Origin: DAONLM01 sp035406685
Lineage (GTDB): Bacteria; Spirochaetota; GWE2-31-10; MWDO01
Reading direction: 5' to 3'
DNA length: 14,420 bases
NCBI GenBank assembly: GCA_035406685.1
Contig: DAONLM010000059.1
Location: 1-14,420, forward strand
Shown here: in pieces, positions 1 through 7,901 of the stretch
Layout of the letters: each line of letters opens with the position of its first letter
How positions within the stretch are numbered: position 1 is the stretch's first letter
Translations under genes and position numbers: made by a program
Notes under the pieces: generated by a model
Seen by the model: the letters and a program-made list of their open reading frames with translations, nothing else
What the model was told of the DNA's origin: nothing
The model's database searches: none

Positions 1-128
1 AAATAACGAAGATAAAAAAGTGGTGGAAGAGCAAAGAATTGTCCCACTTCGAAGGTAATACCAGGCCATTTTACAAGGCTATATACAACAATTGCTATCA
101 AGTAATAGGCTTTGAGACATATTATTAG
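1..128 (+). CDS. 3' end of a tandem ribbon-helix-helix family protein (partial, truncated by window edge)
   Basis: An open frame read from position 3 to the TAG at 126-128 encodes 41 residues. They include KKWWKSKELSHFEGN and end in GFETYY. This tail is nearly the same as the C-terminus of the complete minus-strand protein at 11567-12097, so this is the end of a paralogue whose start lies left of the window. The DNA is identical to the paralogue over bases 1-55. About 14 substitutions then appear over bases 56-128, mostly in third codon positions. The tail is a conserved basic/aromatic extension of unknown role that follows the presumed DNA-binding part. The RHH assignment is inherited from the full-length paralogue, since no RHH segment is visible in this fragment. 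Confidence 0.8.
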   Translation, partial: ITKIKKWWKSKELSHFEGNTRPFYKAIYNNCYQVIGFETYY

Positions 129-202
129 CCGTATTTAGTAAAAATTTTACAAAATAAACAAATAAAATTATCACAATACTTTCTAAAATAAAATTAGCCT
201 CA

Positions 203-222
203 GGATAACTCTATCCTTTTAA
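203..222 (+). terminator. Weak hairpin terminator after the RHH fragment
   Basis: AGGATA (203-208) pairs with TATCCT (213-218) across a 4-base loop and is followed by TTTT. The stem is only 6 bp, so this is a weak candidate for stopping transcription of the upstream partial gene before the ruvA promoter. Confidence 0.35.
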
Positions 223-274
223 TTGTCTAAAAATAAAATAGCTACCACTTTACTAATTTTGTCTTTAAAACATT

Positions 275-303
275 TTGACAAACTTAAAATTTTTAAGTAT
301 AAA
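275..303 (+). promoter_or_regulatory. Near-consensus sigma-70 promoter of the ruvAB operon
   Basis: TTGACA at 275-280 is followed by a 17-base spacer and TATAAA at 298-303. Transcription would start near 310, leaving about 28 nt of leader. That leader contains an AAGGA ribosome-binding site at about 326-330. No SOS (LexA) box was recognised by eye in this region. Confidence 0.7.
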
Positions 304-337
304 AATACAAAATTATTAAAATGATAAGGATAGATTT

Positions 338-904
338 TTGATAAATTTTATTAGAGGGACTTTAATTTCAATCGAAGATGATTTAATCGTTGTTGAGAAT
401 AATGGCATTGGTTATGAGATATTTCTCTCTACAAAAGATATTGAAAAAATTTTAGATAAGATAAATAGTGAGATTTTAGTTTATACCTATTTTATTCATA
501 AAGAAGATAATATGGCACTTTTTGGTTTTCTTAATAAAGAAACAAAGAAATTTTTTAAAGAACTATTAAAAGTCGATGGAATAGGTCCTAAACTTGCTAC
601 TAAAATACTTGGGAGTGCCACTCCAGAAGAGATATCTAAATATATTGAAGAAGAGAATATTGACATGCTAAAAAGGATCCCGGGCATTGGTCAAAAAATG
701 GTTGGTAAGCTTATATTAGAACTTAAAGGCAAGCTTAATCTTAATATAGAAAATTTTACAACTATTGAAAAAGAGATTATTTCTGCCATGGTAAATCTCG
801 GTTATGAGGAGGCTATGGTAACAGAAGTGATAAAAAAGAATAAACCAGAGTCAGATGATCTTGAAAAAGAATTTAAAAAAATCTTAAAATTATTGGCAAG
901 GTAA
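338..904 (+). CDS. ruvA: Holliday junction branch migration DNA-binding subunit RuvA
   Basis: RuvA binds the four-way Holliday junction as a tetramer and loads the RuvB motors during recombinational repair. The 188-residue product shows the expected order. There is an N-terminal OB-fold starting MINFIRGTL. Two helix-hairpin-helix motifs follow: VDGIGPKLATKIL around residues 79-91 and IPGIGQKMVGKL around 114-125. A C-terminal RuvB-contacting three-helix domain covers about 145-188. Family members usually have about 190-205 residues, so this one is full length. The start codon is TTG at 338. It is supported by AAGGA about 7 bases upstream and by the conserved N-terminus. ruvB follows 10 bp after the stop, and the promoter at 275-303 would serve both. 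Confidence 0.96.
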   Translation: MINFIRGTLISIEDDLIVVENNGIGYEIFLSTKDIEKILDKINSEILVYTYFIHKEDNMALFGFLNKETKKFFKELLKVDGIGPKLATKILGSATPEEISKYIEEENIDMLKRIPGIGQKMVGKLILELKGKLNLNIENFTTIEKEIISAMVNLGYEEAMVTEVIKKNKPESDDLEKEFKKILKLLAR

Positions 905-914
905 AAGATAAAAT

Positions 915-1952
915 ATGAAGAAGAATAATAGTGAAGATATTACAGACATTGAATTTGGAAAAGATGATGAGTATGAAAAGACTCTAAGACCAAAATTTCT
1001 AAAAGATTTTATAGGGCAGAAAAATTTTACCTCAAATTTGCAGGTATACATTGAGGCTGCCAAAAAAAGAAAAGAGCCCCTTGATCATATACTACTTGCC
1101 GGTCCTCCTGGTCTTGGTAAAACAACACTTGCATCAATAATAGCCAATGAGATGAATGTAAATTTTAAATCAACCAGTGCTCCTATTCTTGAGAAGGCTG
1201 GCGATCTTGCTGCAATTCTTACTGATATTCAGGAAAATGATGTGTTTTTTATAGATGAGATTCATAGATTAAGAAAGAATATAGAAGAACTTTTATATTC
1301 TGCCATGGAAGATTATACAATGGATATAATAATAGGTCAGGGACCTTCTGCAAAGACAATTAAAATAAATATTGCTCCATTTACACTTATTGGGGCAACT
1401 ACCAGGTCTGGTTTAATCTCATCTCCACTAAGAGCAAGATTTGGTATAACAGAAAATTTAGATTTTTATACATCGGATGAAATGAAAATGATTATAAAAA
1501 GATCCTCTTCTATTCTAAATGTAAATATAGAGGAAGATGCTGCTGAAATGCTTGCAAAATGTTCAAGGGGAACACCAAGAGTTGGCAATAGAATTCTAAA
1601 AAGGGTAAGGGATTTTGCACAGATAGAAAATAAAGGAAAAATAGATATTGAGATTACGAAAAAGGCTTTAGAAAGATTAAACATAGATAGTCTTGGGTTG
1701 AATAAATTAGATATAAAACTTTTAAAGACATTAATCGAAAATTATGAGGGTGGACCTGTTGGTGCAAAGACTCTTGCAATATCAATCGGAGAGGAGGTTG
1801 ATACAATTGAGGAAGTTTATGAGCCATTTTTAATCCAGATAGGATTTATAAAAAGAACCCCTAGAGGGAGAGTTGCAACTAAAAAAGCATACCTTCATTT
1901 AGGATTACCTTATAGAGAAGAGAAGACTCTTTTTCAAGATGAGGTTTTTTAA
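915..1952 (+). CDS. ruvB: Holliday junction branch migration ATPase RuvB
   Basis: RuvB is the hexameric AAA+ motor that drives branch migration with RuvA. The 345-residue protein has Walker A GPPGLGKT (63-70), Walker B FIDEIHR (112-118) and sensor 1 IGATTR (159-164). The arginine-finger segment PLRARFG is at 171-177. A C-terminal winged-helix domain ends in the typical LPYREEKTLF segment. The length is normal for the family. The ATG at 915 has only a loosely placed AAGG (898-901), so translation may depend partly on ruvA. The stop codon overlaps the next gene's ATG by one base (TAATG), which suggests translational coupling to the SpoIID-like gene. No ruvC is in the window. Confidence 0.97.
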   Translation: MKKNNSEDITDIEFGKDDEYEKTLRPKFLKDFIGQKNFTSNLQVYIEAAKKRKEPLDHILLAGPPGLGKTTLASIIANEMNVNFKSTSAPILEKAGDLAAILTDIQENDVFFIDEIHRLRKNIEELLYSAMEDYTMDIIIGQGPSAKTIKINIAPFTLIGATTRSGLISSPLRARFGITENLDFYTSDEMKMIIKRSSSILNVNIEEDAAEMLAKCSRGTPRVGNRILKRVRDFAQIENKGKIDIEITKKALERLNIDSLGLNKLDIKLLKTLIENYEGGPVGAKTLAISIGEEVDTIEEVYEPFLIQIGFIKRTPRGRVATKKAYLHLGLPYREEKTLFQDEVF

Positions 1953-3088
1953 TGAGAAAAATTTTCTTTGTTATTATTATTATTTTATTATTCTCCTGTA
2001 AGACAATTCTTGAAAAAAGCATTGAAAATACTAAAAAATCATTTGAGATAAGAGTCCTTTTAAAATATGCAAAAGATAGAGTAGTATTAAAATCTAATTC
2101 TTCACTAATAATAAAAGATTTTATTACTAAAAAAAGCCTTAATGTTGAGAATAATAGTTGTATTGAGATATTTTGTAAGGAGAATAAAGTATTCTTAAAT
2201 AAAATGAATATTTTATCGCCAATAATAATCTATTCAAAAGATAATAGTCTAATAAAATTAAATGAGCGATACTATGCTGGTTATTTAAAAATAGTTCCAG
2301 AAGATGGCAGTTTCTATATAATTAATTATATTCCGATTGAAACATATCTTTTATCTGTTTTACCATCAGAAGTTCCTGTTACTTTTAATATTGAGTCTAT
2401 GAAAACTCAAGCAATTGCAGCCAGAACTTATGCATACTATTTTTTAATAAAGAGTAGCGAAATGGAATTTGATGTTGATGATACAGTTTTATATCAGGTT
2501 TATAATGGTTTTAATCCGGACTTTAAAAAAGAGGAGATAAAAAAGATATACAAAGCAGTAAAAGAGACAGAAGGACTAATCATAAAATATAAAGATGAGC
2601 CAATTATTGCATATTTTCATTCTAATTCTGGAGGTCGCATAACATCTGGCAAAGAGTATTTTGGAGAATCATCAGATTTCCCTTATCTTATCTCAAAAGA
2701 AGATCCTTATTCTGTTGATATGCCGGGCTATAAATGGGATTTTGAGATTGATATTAAAGAATTCTGTAATAAATTGAATATTTATAACACAAACGATATA
2801 AAAATCGAAAACTTTATCTATAATCAAAATGGTTTTGTTAAAGAATTTAATAATGAGACAATTGTCTTAACATCAAAGGATATAAGAAGATTAATAGGCT
2901 ATTCAAATATAAAGAGTGAAAAATTTATCTTGAATATCAAGGATAATAAAATCATTATAACTGGTTATGGGAGAGGGCATGGTGTTGGTTTAAGTCAGTG
3001 GGGTGCAGAAAATATGGCAAGAAGAAAGAAAAATTTTAAGGAGATAATCAATTTTTATTATCCAGAAACAAAAATAGAGAGTTTTTGA
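1952..3088 (+). CDS. SpoIID/LytB-type peptidoglycan hydrolase, predicted lipoprotein
   Basis: SpoIID-family enzymes are lytic transglycosylases that cleave glycan strands of peptidoglycan. In non-sporulating bacteria, relatives act on septal or denuded peptidoglycan. The 378-residue protein starts with a hydrophobic signal and lipobox LLFSC (Cys16), so it is probably membrane-anchored and faces the periplasm. The domain covers about residues 105-378. It has IPIETYLLSVLPSEVP with the likely catalytic Glu140, QAIAARTYA (153-161), the HSNSGG motif (223-228) and GRGHGVGLSQWGA (340-352). The ATG overlaps the ruvB stop by one base, with GAGG about 7 bp upstream. The gene therefore rides on the ruvAB transcript. 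The family call is firm, but the exact cell-wall role is inferred. Confidence 0.88.
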   Translation: MRKIFFVIIIILLFSCKTILEKSIENTKKSFEIRVLLKYAKDRVVLKSNSSLIIKDFITKKSLNVENNSCIEIFCKENKVFLNKMNILSPIIIYSKDNSLIKLNERYYAGYLKIVPEDGSFYIINYIPIETYLLSVLPSEVPVTFNIESMKTQAIAARTYAYYFLIKSSEMEFDVDDTVLYQVYNGFNPDFKKEEIKKIYKAVKETEGLIIKYKDEPIIAYFHSNSGGRITSGKEYFGESSDFPYLISKEDPYSVDMPGYKWDFEIDIKEFCNKLNIYNTNDIKIENFIYNQNGFVKEFNNETIVLTSKDIRRLIGYSNIKSEKFILNIKDNKIIITGYGRGHGVGLSQWGAENMARRKKNFKEIINFYYPETKIESF

Positions 3089-3133
3089 ATAAGTTTATTT
3101 ATATGTATGATGGTTTTTATCAATTTAGTATGG

Positions 3134-3161
3134 GATATCCCCCTTTTGAAATATAGATATC
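3134..3161. repeat. Paired GATATC site (copy 1), convergent intergenic gap
   Basis: Two GATATC hexamers start 22 bp apart (3134 and 3156) between the convergent ends of the SpoIID-like gene and mnmE. The outer context, TGGGATATC on the left and GATATCCATTC on the right, matches the reverse complement of copy 2 at 9310-9337. GGATATC and GATATCC can also pair as a 7-bp stem. Nothing else recognisable was found in the 170-bp gap. Confidence 0.45.
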
Positions 3162-3258
3162 CATTCAGATTTAAAGATTATTCTCTTGATCGTAAAAGAT
3201 AAATTCTTCATCAATATTTATAATAGTGATTATATATACTAATTGTTCAAAAAATATA

Positions 3259-4668
3259 TTATTTTCCAACACAAAATTTAGAAAAAATTCTGTTTAAAAT
3301 ATCCTCTCTTCTAACCTCGCCAGTCATTTCTCCCAATCTATTCAATGCCTCTCTTATCTCAAATGCCCCAATATCAAGAATGCCATAACTTATATTTTCA
3401 AATGCTTTTGCGATATTTTTTAATGATAGTTCTATCAAATTAGCATGACGAATATTTGTGATTAAAGAGCTGTCCATATCCCCTTTTTTTTCTCCTCCTA
3501 TCAGCAGGCTCAAAAAAATTTCATTAAAATTTTCTATCCCTTTCTTATTTAAGGCACTCATACTGCATATTTTTAATTTCTTAAAATTAACAAGACTATT
3601 CTGAATAGAATCTATTTTCTTTCTTATAGACTCTTCATCCAGTTTATCTTCTTTGTTTAAAATAACTATTATCTTTTTATCAATTCCCAACTTTAAAAGA
3701 TTCTCTTTATCCTCTTCTGTCAATCCCTTTTCAACATCAACAACATACAAGATTATATCTGAATTAGCAGCAAGTTGTTTTGATCTTTTTGTCCCTTCTA
3801 ATTCAATTGGATCCTCTGTCTCTCTTAGTCCAGCTGTATCATAAATTCTTACTCCATAACCCTTAACATTTATAACCCCATCAAGATAGTCTCTTGTTGT
3901 TCCATGAATATCAGAAACAATTGCCTTATCTTCATTAAGGAGATAGTTAAAAATAGTAGACTTTCCAGAATTTGTCTTTCCGACTAAAACAGCAGTAATC
4001 GACTCTCTATAGAATTTCCCTCTTTCAAATCCTTTAAGTAAATTTGTAAGAAGTATACTTATTTCTGATAGTTCTTTTAACCATTCTTCAATATTAACTT
4101 TAAGATCTTCATCCGGATAGTCTATAAAAACCTCGATACTGGCAAGAAGATCCGATATTTTTTCTTTTATAGAATTTATCTCCTGTTTTACCAAGCCATT
4201 TAACTGCCTGCTTGCTATAATAGCTGCTTCTTTTGTTGAGGCATTAACAAGATCCATTATTGCTTCTGCCTCTGTTAAATCTATCTTTCCATTTAAAAAT
4301 GCTCTTTTACTAAATTCTCCAGGTTCCGCAAGTCTACATCCATTTTTTATTAATAAATTTATTATAAGTGTTGAAATAAGATCACTACCATGACAATGAA
4401 TTTCAAAACTCTCTTCACCTGTAAAACTTCTACCATTTGCAAAGGTAATAACAAGAACATTATCAATTACAATTTCATTATCCACTATATATCCGTAATA
4501 TGCTCTATGACTCTTAAAAACTATATTCTTGTTATTAAAAGATCTAAAAATAGTATTTAATATTTTCCAGCAATCCTTACCGCTCACTCTTATAACTGCC
4601 ACAGCAGAAGCACCAGAAGGAGTTGCCTTAGCACAGATGATGTCTTCATAATAAATTTTTTCACTCAT
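3259..4668 (-). CDS. mnmE: tRNA uridine-5-carboxymethylaminomethyl modification GTPase MnmE
   Basis: MnmE (TrmE) works with MnmG to modify U34 in the wobble position of several tRNAs. The 469-residue protein has the formyl-THF-binding N-terminal domain (about 1-122) and a central helical domain interrupted by the GTPase. GTPase motifs are G1 GKTNSGKST (230-238), G2 GTTRD (256-260), G3 DTAG (277-280) and G4 NKED (338-341). The C-terminal CVGK (466-469) carries the conserved cysteine box. The length is typical. The start ATG has no convincing Shine-Dalgarno sequence, and the best promoter places the transcript start within a few bases of it. No mnmG is next to it. Confidence 0.97.
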   Translation of the reverse strand: MSEKIYYEDIICAKATPSGASAVAVIRVSGKDCWKILNTIFRSFNNKNIVFKSHRAYYGYIVDNEIVIDNVLVITFANGRSFTGEESFEIHCHGSDLISTLIINLLIKNGCRLAEPGEFSKRAFLNGKIDLTEAEAIMDLVNASTKEAAIIASRQLNGLVKQEINSIKEKISDLLASIEVFIDYPDEDLKVNIEEWLKELSEISILLTNLLKGFERGKFYRESITAVLVGKTNSGKSTIFNYLLNEDKAIVSDIHGTTRDYLDGVINVKGYGVRIYDTAGLRETEDPIELEGTKRSKQLAANSDIILYVVDVEKGLTEEDKENLLKLGIDKKIIVILNKEDKLDEESIRKKIDSIQNSLVNFKKLKICSMSALNKKGIENFNEIFLSLLIGGEKKGDMDSSLITNIRHANLIELSLKNIAKAFENISYGILDIGAFEIREALNRLGEMTGEVRREDILNRIFSKFCVGK

Positions 4669-4676
4669 ATTCTTAT

Positions 4677-4705
4677 CATATATCCTAAATCTATAGATTT
4701 GTCAA
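4677..4705 (-). promoter_or_regulatory. mnmE promoter predicting a nearly leaderless mRNA
   Basis: On the minus strand TTGACA (4705-4700) is followed by 17 bases and TATATG (4682-4677). Transcription would begin about 7 bases later, near 4670, essentially at the mnmE ATG (4668). This fits the absence of a ribosome-binding site. Confidence 0.5.
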
Positions 4706-4740
4706 AATTTTTATTTTCAGGATTTCTTTAATTTTTTTCG

Positions 4741-4808
4741 TAAATTTTGTAAAGGATTTTCTTAAAAATTTTGTGATTAATATATAGAAATATTTTTTCA
4801 TAAGGAGG
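4741..4808 (+). promoter_or_regulatory. Shared leader element, copy E1 (upstream of tandem-RHH gene 4816)
   Basis: This segment holds TTTTGTAAAGGATTTTCT, then TTAAAAA, then TTTTGTGATTAAT. An AT-rich 21-base stretch with a T-run and AGGAGG follow. The same block, nearly base for base and with the same spacing to the ribosome-binding site, lies upstream of the genes starting at 8607 and 12097 (both minus). TTTTGT recurs at a 24-bp interval within the block. It could be an operator, an alternative-sigma promoter or a conserved mRNA leader. No good sigma-70 pair was found inside it. Confidence 0.7.
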
Positions 4809-4815
4809 TTTAAAA

Positions 4816-5319
4816 ATGAAAGAGTTCGATTTTGTAATTAATGAAGAGCTTTTTAAAAAAATTGACAATTTAAAAGAAAAAAAAGGAAAATATTTTTCAG
4901 TTATTGTAAGAGATATAATCTTATTGACGCTTCCGCTATTAAAGAAAAAACTTCTTTTTGAAAAAAGAAGGGATAAGGATTATAGGTTTATAAAAGCCAG
5001 TCACAGAATTAGGCTCTATATTCCGGAACAAGTATACAATGAGTTGAAATTGGTACATGATCAAATTAACTCATTCAGTATTGCAATTCTTATTAGAGAA
5101 TTGCTGGAAGTATATTTTGCTGGCATTGAAATTGATGGGGAAGAAAAGTTTACAAAAAAAATTGAAGAATTAAAAAAAGAAATGGAAGGATTAAGAAGAG
5201 ATAAAGCAGTGGTGGTGAAGATTGATTCCAAAGATATCCCCGGCAAATCAGAGCAAGACGACTATTTTCTACTCAAACTGAGTTTAAAATTTTACTTAAA
5301 AGAAATAAAATTTTTATAA
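4816..5319 (+). CDS. Putative tandem ribbon-helix-helix DNA-binding protein
   Basis: The family was not recognised with certainty. The 167-residue protein appears to hold two ribbon-helix-helix-like units. Unit 1 has strand EFDFVIN (3-9), a helix over about 10-22 and a second helix over about 27-42. Unit 2 has strand HRIRLYIP (63-70) and helices at about 71-84 and 86-101. A charged, coiled-coil-prone segment follows (110-130). Such proteins usually bind DNA through the paired strands, and one chain with two units could act as an internal pseudo-dimer. It is a distant paralogue of the protein at 11567-12097; compare FSIAILIRELLEVYF with FSMAKLLRFILQVFI. It lacks that protein's KKWW...ETYY tail, so it may be C-terminally shortened. 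The ATG has a strong AGGAGG and the conserved leader E1 in front. Autoregulation through E1 is a guess. Confidence 0.7.
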   Translation: MKEFDFVINEELFKKIDNLKEKKGKYFSVIVRDIILLTLPLLKKKLLFEKRRDKDYRFIKASHRIRLYIPEQVYNELKLVHDQINSFSIAILIRELLEVYFAGIEIDGEEKFTKKIEELKKEMEGLRRDKAVVVKIDSKDIPGKSEQDDYFLLKLSLKFYLKEIKFL

Positions 5320-5483
5320 AAGTTAAAATTTTCTCAATTTTTTATATTTTTATTACTCTCTTTTTAAATATACCTTAGGATCAGTCTAATTATTTTTTTT
5401 GACTAAAAATAAAATACTCCAAATATCTAAAAAGAAATTAAAATCTACCGAAAATAAAAATAATCTAAAGAGGTAGGTTAAAT

Positions 5484-6290
5484 ATGAAACCTGGAAATGT
5501 CATAATATTCTTAATAATCTCAATGATTGTGGTGTTAATATTAATTGGTCTAATAATAGCATTCTTTTTTTTAGATTTAAACTGGTTTAAAAAACCAGAG
5601 AATAACTATGTAAAATATGAAAAAAAAGAGGTTATTGATAAAAAGAGTATTGATTCAACTTCTGATATAATCTCTAAAAAAGATTCTTATAAGGTGGAAA
5701 CAACTACAACAACAATAACTATAGCCCAAACATCTTCTACCACTACCACTACGATTGAAAATAAAAAGATGTTAACGACAAAAACAGAAAAAGAGAATAT
5801 AGATTCAAAAAAAGATAAAGATAAAAAATTTAAAGAATACAAAGAGATTTCGATAAAAGATGATGTTATAGTTACAGATGAAAATAAATCAGCTATTTAT
5901 ACCATAAAATTGGACTCTTTTCATTCAAATGGAGAATATGTATCAGAAGAGGAGTATAAATACAGAGTCTCTCTTGTAAATAATTTGCAGATAAAAACAG
6001 TTGTCATTGATTCTTTAACAAAAGGAAATGGTGTTTCGCAGGAATTTTATAAGGTTGTGTATCAAAACAAAATGATACCAGCCAAAATACTTGATGAAAT
6101 AGTTGAAAGTAAAGAGTTTAGAAGTCTTATCCCGGAAAAATATTTAAAAGATGAGATTAAAATAAAAGGGCTTCCTTCTGGTGAAAAGATAGTATTTAAA
6201 AACGAAGATATAAAAAATCTTCTTATTCTCTGGACAAAAGGCAAACTTACCCCTTTTCAAAAAGCGTGGCTTACAAAAGCAGAAAAATAA
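5484..6290 (+). CDS. Membrane-anchored protein with Thr-rich linker, unknown function
   Basis: Function not recognised. The 268-residue protein has one N-terminal transmembrane helix (about 6-30) and no lipobox or evident cleavage site, so it is probably anchored with most of the chain outside. Low-complexity Thr-rich segments (about 73-90, for example TTTTTITIAQ and SSTTTTT) and a Lys/Asp-rich stretch (102-120) form a flexible linker. A C-terminal domain of about 145 residues (121-268) looks globular and ends in TPFQKAWLTKAEK. The ATG is preceded by AGAGGTAGG, a good ribosome-binding site. The upstream gap (5320-5483) contains TTGACT (5399-5404) but no clear -10 box at proper spacing. The gene is convergent with the htrA-like gene, and its stop codon abuts that gene's terminator. 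Confidence 0.8.
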   Translation: MKPGNVIIFLIISMIVVLILIGLIIAFFFLDLNWFKKPENNYVKYEKKEVIDKKSIDSTSDIISKKDSYKVETTTTTITIAQTSSTTTTTIENKKMLTTKTEKENIDSKKDKDKKFKEYKEISIKDDVIVTDENKSAIYTIKLDSFHSNGEYVSEEEYKYRVSLVNNLQIKTVVIDSLTKGNGVSQEFYKVVYQNKMIPAKILDEIVESKEFRSLIPEKYLKDEIKIKGLPSGEKIVFKNEDIKNLLILWTKGKLTPFQKAWLTKAEK

Positions 6291-6320
6291 AAAAAAGGCT
6301 ATCTCATTTATGAGATAGCC
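6289..6320 (-). terminator. Rho-independent terminator of the htrA-like gene
   Basis: GGCTATCTCAT (6297-6307) pairs with ATGAGATAGCC (6310-6320), a 10-11 bp stem with a tiny loop. On the minus strand it is followed by eight U residues (6296-6289). The minus-strand reading comes 11 bp after the htrA-like stop codon. On the plus strand no T-run follows, so termination of the 5484 gene here is less certain. Confidence 0.88.
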
Positions 6321-6331
6321 CGACCTAAAAT

Positions 6332-7798
6332 TTACATTCTTACTATTATTTCTCTTCCATTTCTAAATATAAAGAAATAGTTTGATTCTCTATCCTCTTT
6401 CAAAATATTTTCTACATCTTTGATACTTTTTATTTGTCTATTATTTATCTTAAATATAAGATCTCCTTCTCTTAAACCACTTGTAAAGGCATTGGAATTA
6501 TTATAAACTCTTGAAATAATAACACCATTCATTTGAGATGGTATTCTATATTTATCCCTCAAATTATTATCAAGTTCTACAAGTTCCATTCCATATTTTT
6601 CAAAAACTTTTCCTTCGCTTTCTGTTTTTTTCTCTTTTGCTATTTTCTCTTCGTCTCTCACACCAAGAATAACATCGATTGACATTTTCTTCCCATCTCT
6701 TATTATTGTAAGGTTAACTGTTGTGCCTGGTTTAGAATTCCCTATTGGTAAAGTAAGATCACTTGATTTTTTCAATGGCTTCCCGTTCAATTCTATGATA
6801 ATATCCCCAGCCTTAATACCAGCCTTTTCTGCTGGACTATTCTCAAAGACACTGTTTACAAGCATTCCATATTCTACTTTTAAATCTAAAGTCTTTATAC
6901 TCTCCTCTGTGAGTTCCTGAAAATATACCCCAAGATATCCATGCTCCACCTTGCCTTTATCAATTAATTGATCTGCTGTTGACTTGGCTATATTAACAGG
7001 AACAGCAAAACCTATCCCTATGTTACCACCACTCTGTGAATATATCATTGTATTTATGCCTATCACCTCTCCTTCAAGATTGATTAAAGGTCCACCTGAG
7101 TTGCCTGGATTTATTGCAGCATCTGTCTGAATAAAATTAGTAAGATTTAATCTATCGGATGCAATATCTGTTCTACCGAGGGCACTTATGATTCCGAATG
7201 TCATTGTCCCATAAAGGCCAAAAGGATTTCCTATTGCTATTACAAAATCACCAACCCTTAATTTATCAGAGTCCCCAAATTTTGCAACCTGTAAATTATC
7301 CCCTGTCTCTATTTTTATCACAGCAATATCAACTTTTGGATCAGTACCAACTAACTTTGCAGAATAAAATTTCTTCTGATCTACTGTAACCTGAATCTTA
7401 TCAACACCTTCAACAACATGATTGTTTGTAATTATAAAATACTCTTTGCCCCTTTTATAATAGATAACACCAGAGCCAAGGCCACTCTGTTTAAACTCTT
7501 TTTCTTTGTATTGAGGCTCATTGTCCCAATCCCATGGCGATTTAAAGAAAAAATCAAATGGATCCATATACTTCTGTTTTATGATTTTTTCTGTGCCAAT
7601 AAAAACAACGGATGGGGTCTCATTTTCAGCAATGCCATGCAATTTTGACTGCAATTCATTAATGCTTAAAAAATTGTCTGATATAAACACTGGCTTTACA
7701 TTTGTCTCATTCTCTTTTTTACTCGAATTTGTTGTAATTGTCTCTTTACAGGAGAATATTCCTATTACTAATAGCAATACTAAAAGATATCTCTTCAT
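6332..7798 (-). CDS. HtrA/DegP-family serine protease with two PDZ domains, predicted lipoprotein
   Basis: This is an envelope quality-control protease of the HtrA/Do family, which degrades misfolded periplasmic proteins. In 488 residues the order is: lipoprotein signal with IFSC (Cys17); a trypsin-like domain with catalytic His127 (TNNHVVEG), Asp157 (KVDIAVIKI) and Ser234 (NPGNSGGPL); PDZ1 at about 287-380 with its carboxylate-binding loop near YLGV; a charged linker; and PDZ2 at about 400-486. The triad is intact. Classical DegP is soluble and periplasmic, so lipid anchoring here is a variation that tethers it to a membrane. The ATG has a strong GGAGGG at 7804-7809, a promoter at 7831-7859 and a strong terminator at 6289-6320. 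It is therefore probably monocistronic. Confidence 0.95.
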   Translation of the reverse strand: MKRYLLVLLLVIGIFSCKETITTNSSKKENETNVKPVFISDNFLSINELQSKLHGIAENETPSVVFIGTEKIIKQKYMDPFDFFFKSPWDWDNEPQYKEKEFKQSGLGSGVIYYKRGKEYFIITNNHVVEGVDKIQVTVDQKKFYSAKLVGTDPKVDIAVIKIETGDNLQVAKFGDSDKLRVGDFVIAIGNPFGLYGTMTFGIISALGRTDIASDRLNLTNFIQTDAAINPGNSGGPLINLEGEVIGINTMIYSQSGGNIGIGFAVPVNIAKSTADQLIDKGKVEHGYLGVYFQELTEESIKTLDLKVEYGMLVNSVFENSPAEKAGIKAGDIIIELNGKPLKKSSDLTLPIGNSKPGTTVNLTIIRDGKKMSIDVILGVRDEEKIAKEKKTESEGKVFEKYGMELVELDNNLRDKYRIPSQMNGVIISRVYNNSNAFTSGLREGDLIFKINNRQIKSIKDVENILKEDRESNYFFIFRNGREIIVRM

Positions 7799-7830
7799 AT
7801 TTTTCCCTCCAAAAAATTTAGTTTAATTAA

Positions 7831-7859
7831 AATATATTAAATAAATATTTACATTTCAA
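7831..7859 (-). promoter_or_regulatory. Promoter of the htrA-like gene
   Basis: On the minus strand TTGAAA (7859-7854) is followed by 17 bases and TATATT (7836-7831). The start would be near 7824, giving a leader of about 25 nt that includes GGAGGG. Confidence 0.55.
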
Positions 7860-7901
7860 GATAAAATATATTTTTTTTACTTTTTTTAACTTTTATTTAC
7901 C

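Noticed and set aside
241..337. LexA/SOS operator before ruvA
   Set aside because: ruvAB is SOS-controlled in many bacteria, but no recognised LexA dyad was found near the promoter at 275-303.
6297..6320. Hairpin as the terminator of the plus-strand gene at 5484
   Set aside because: The plus-strand sequence after the stem is CGACC with no T-run. The A-run on the left serves only the minus strand.
7521..7826. Plus-strand frame of 101 codons opposite the htrA-like gene
   Set aside because: It is a shadow of the strongly supported protease gene, with no ribosome-binding site or recognisable protein features.
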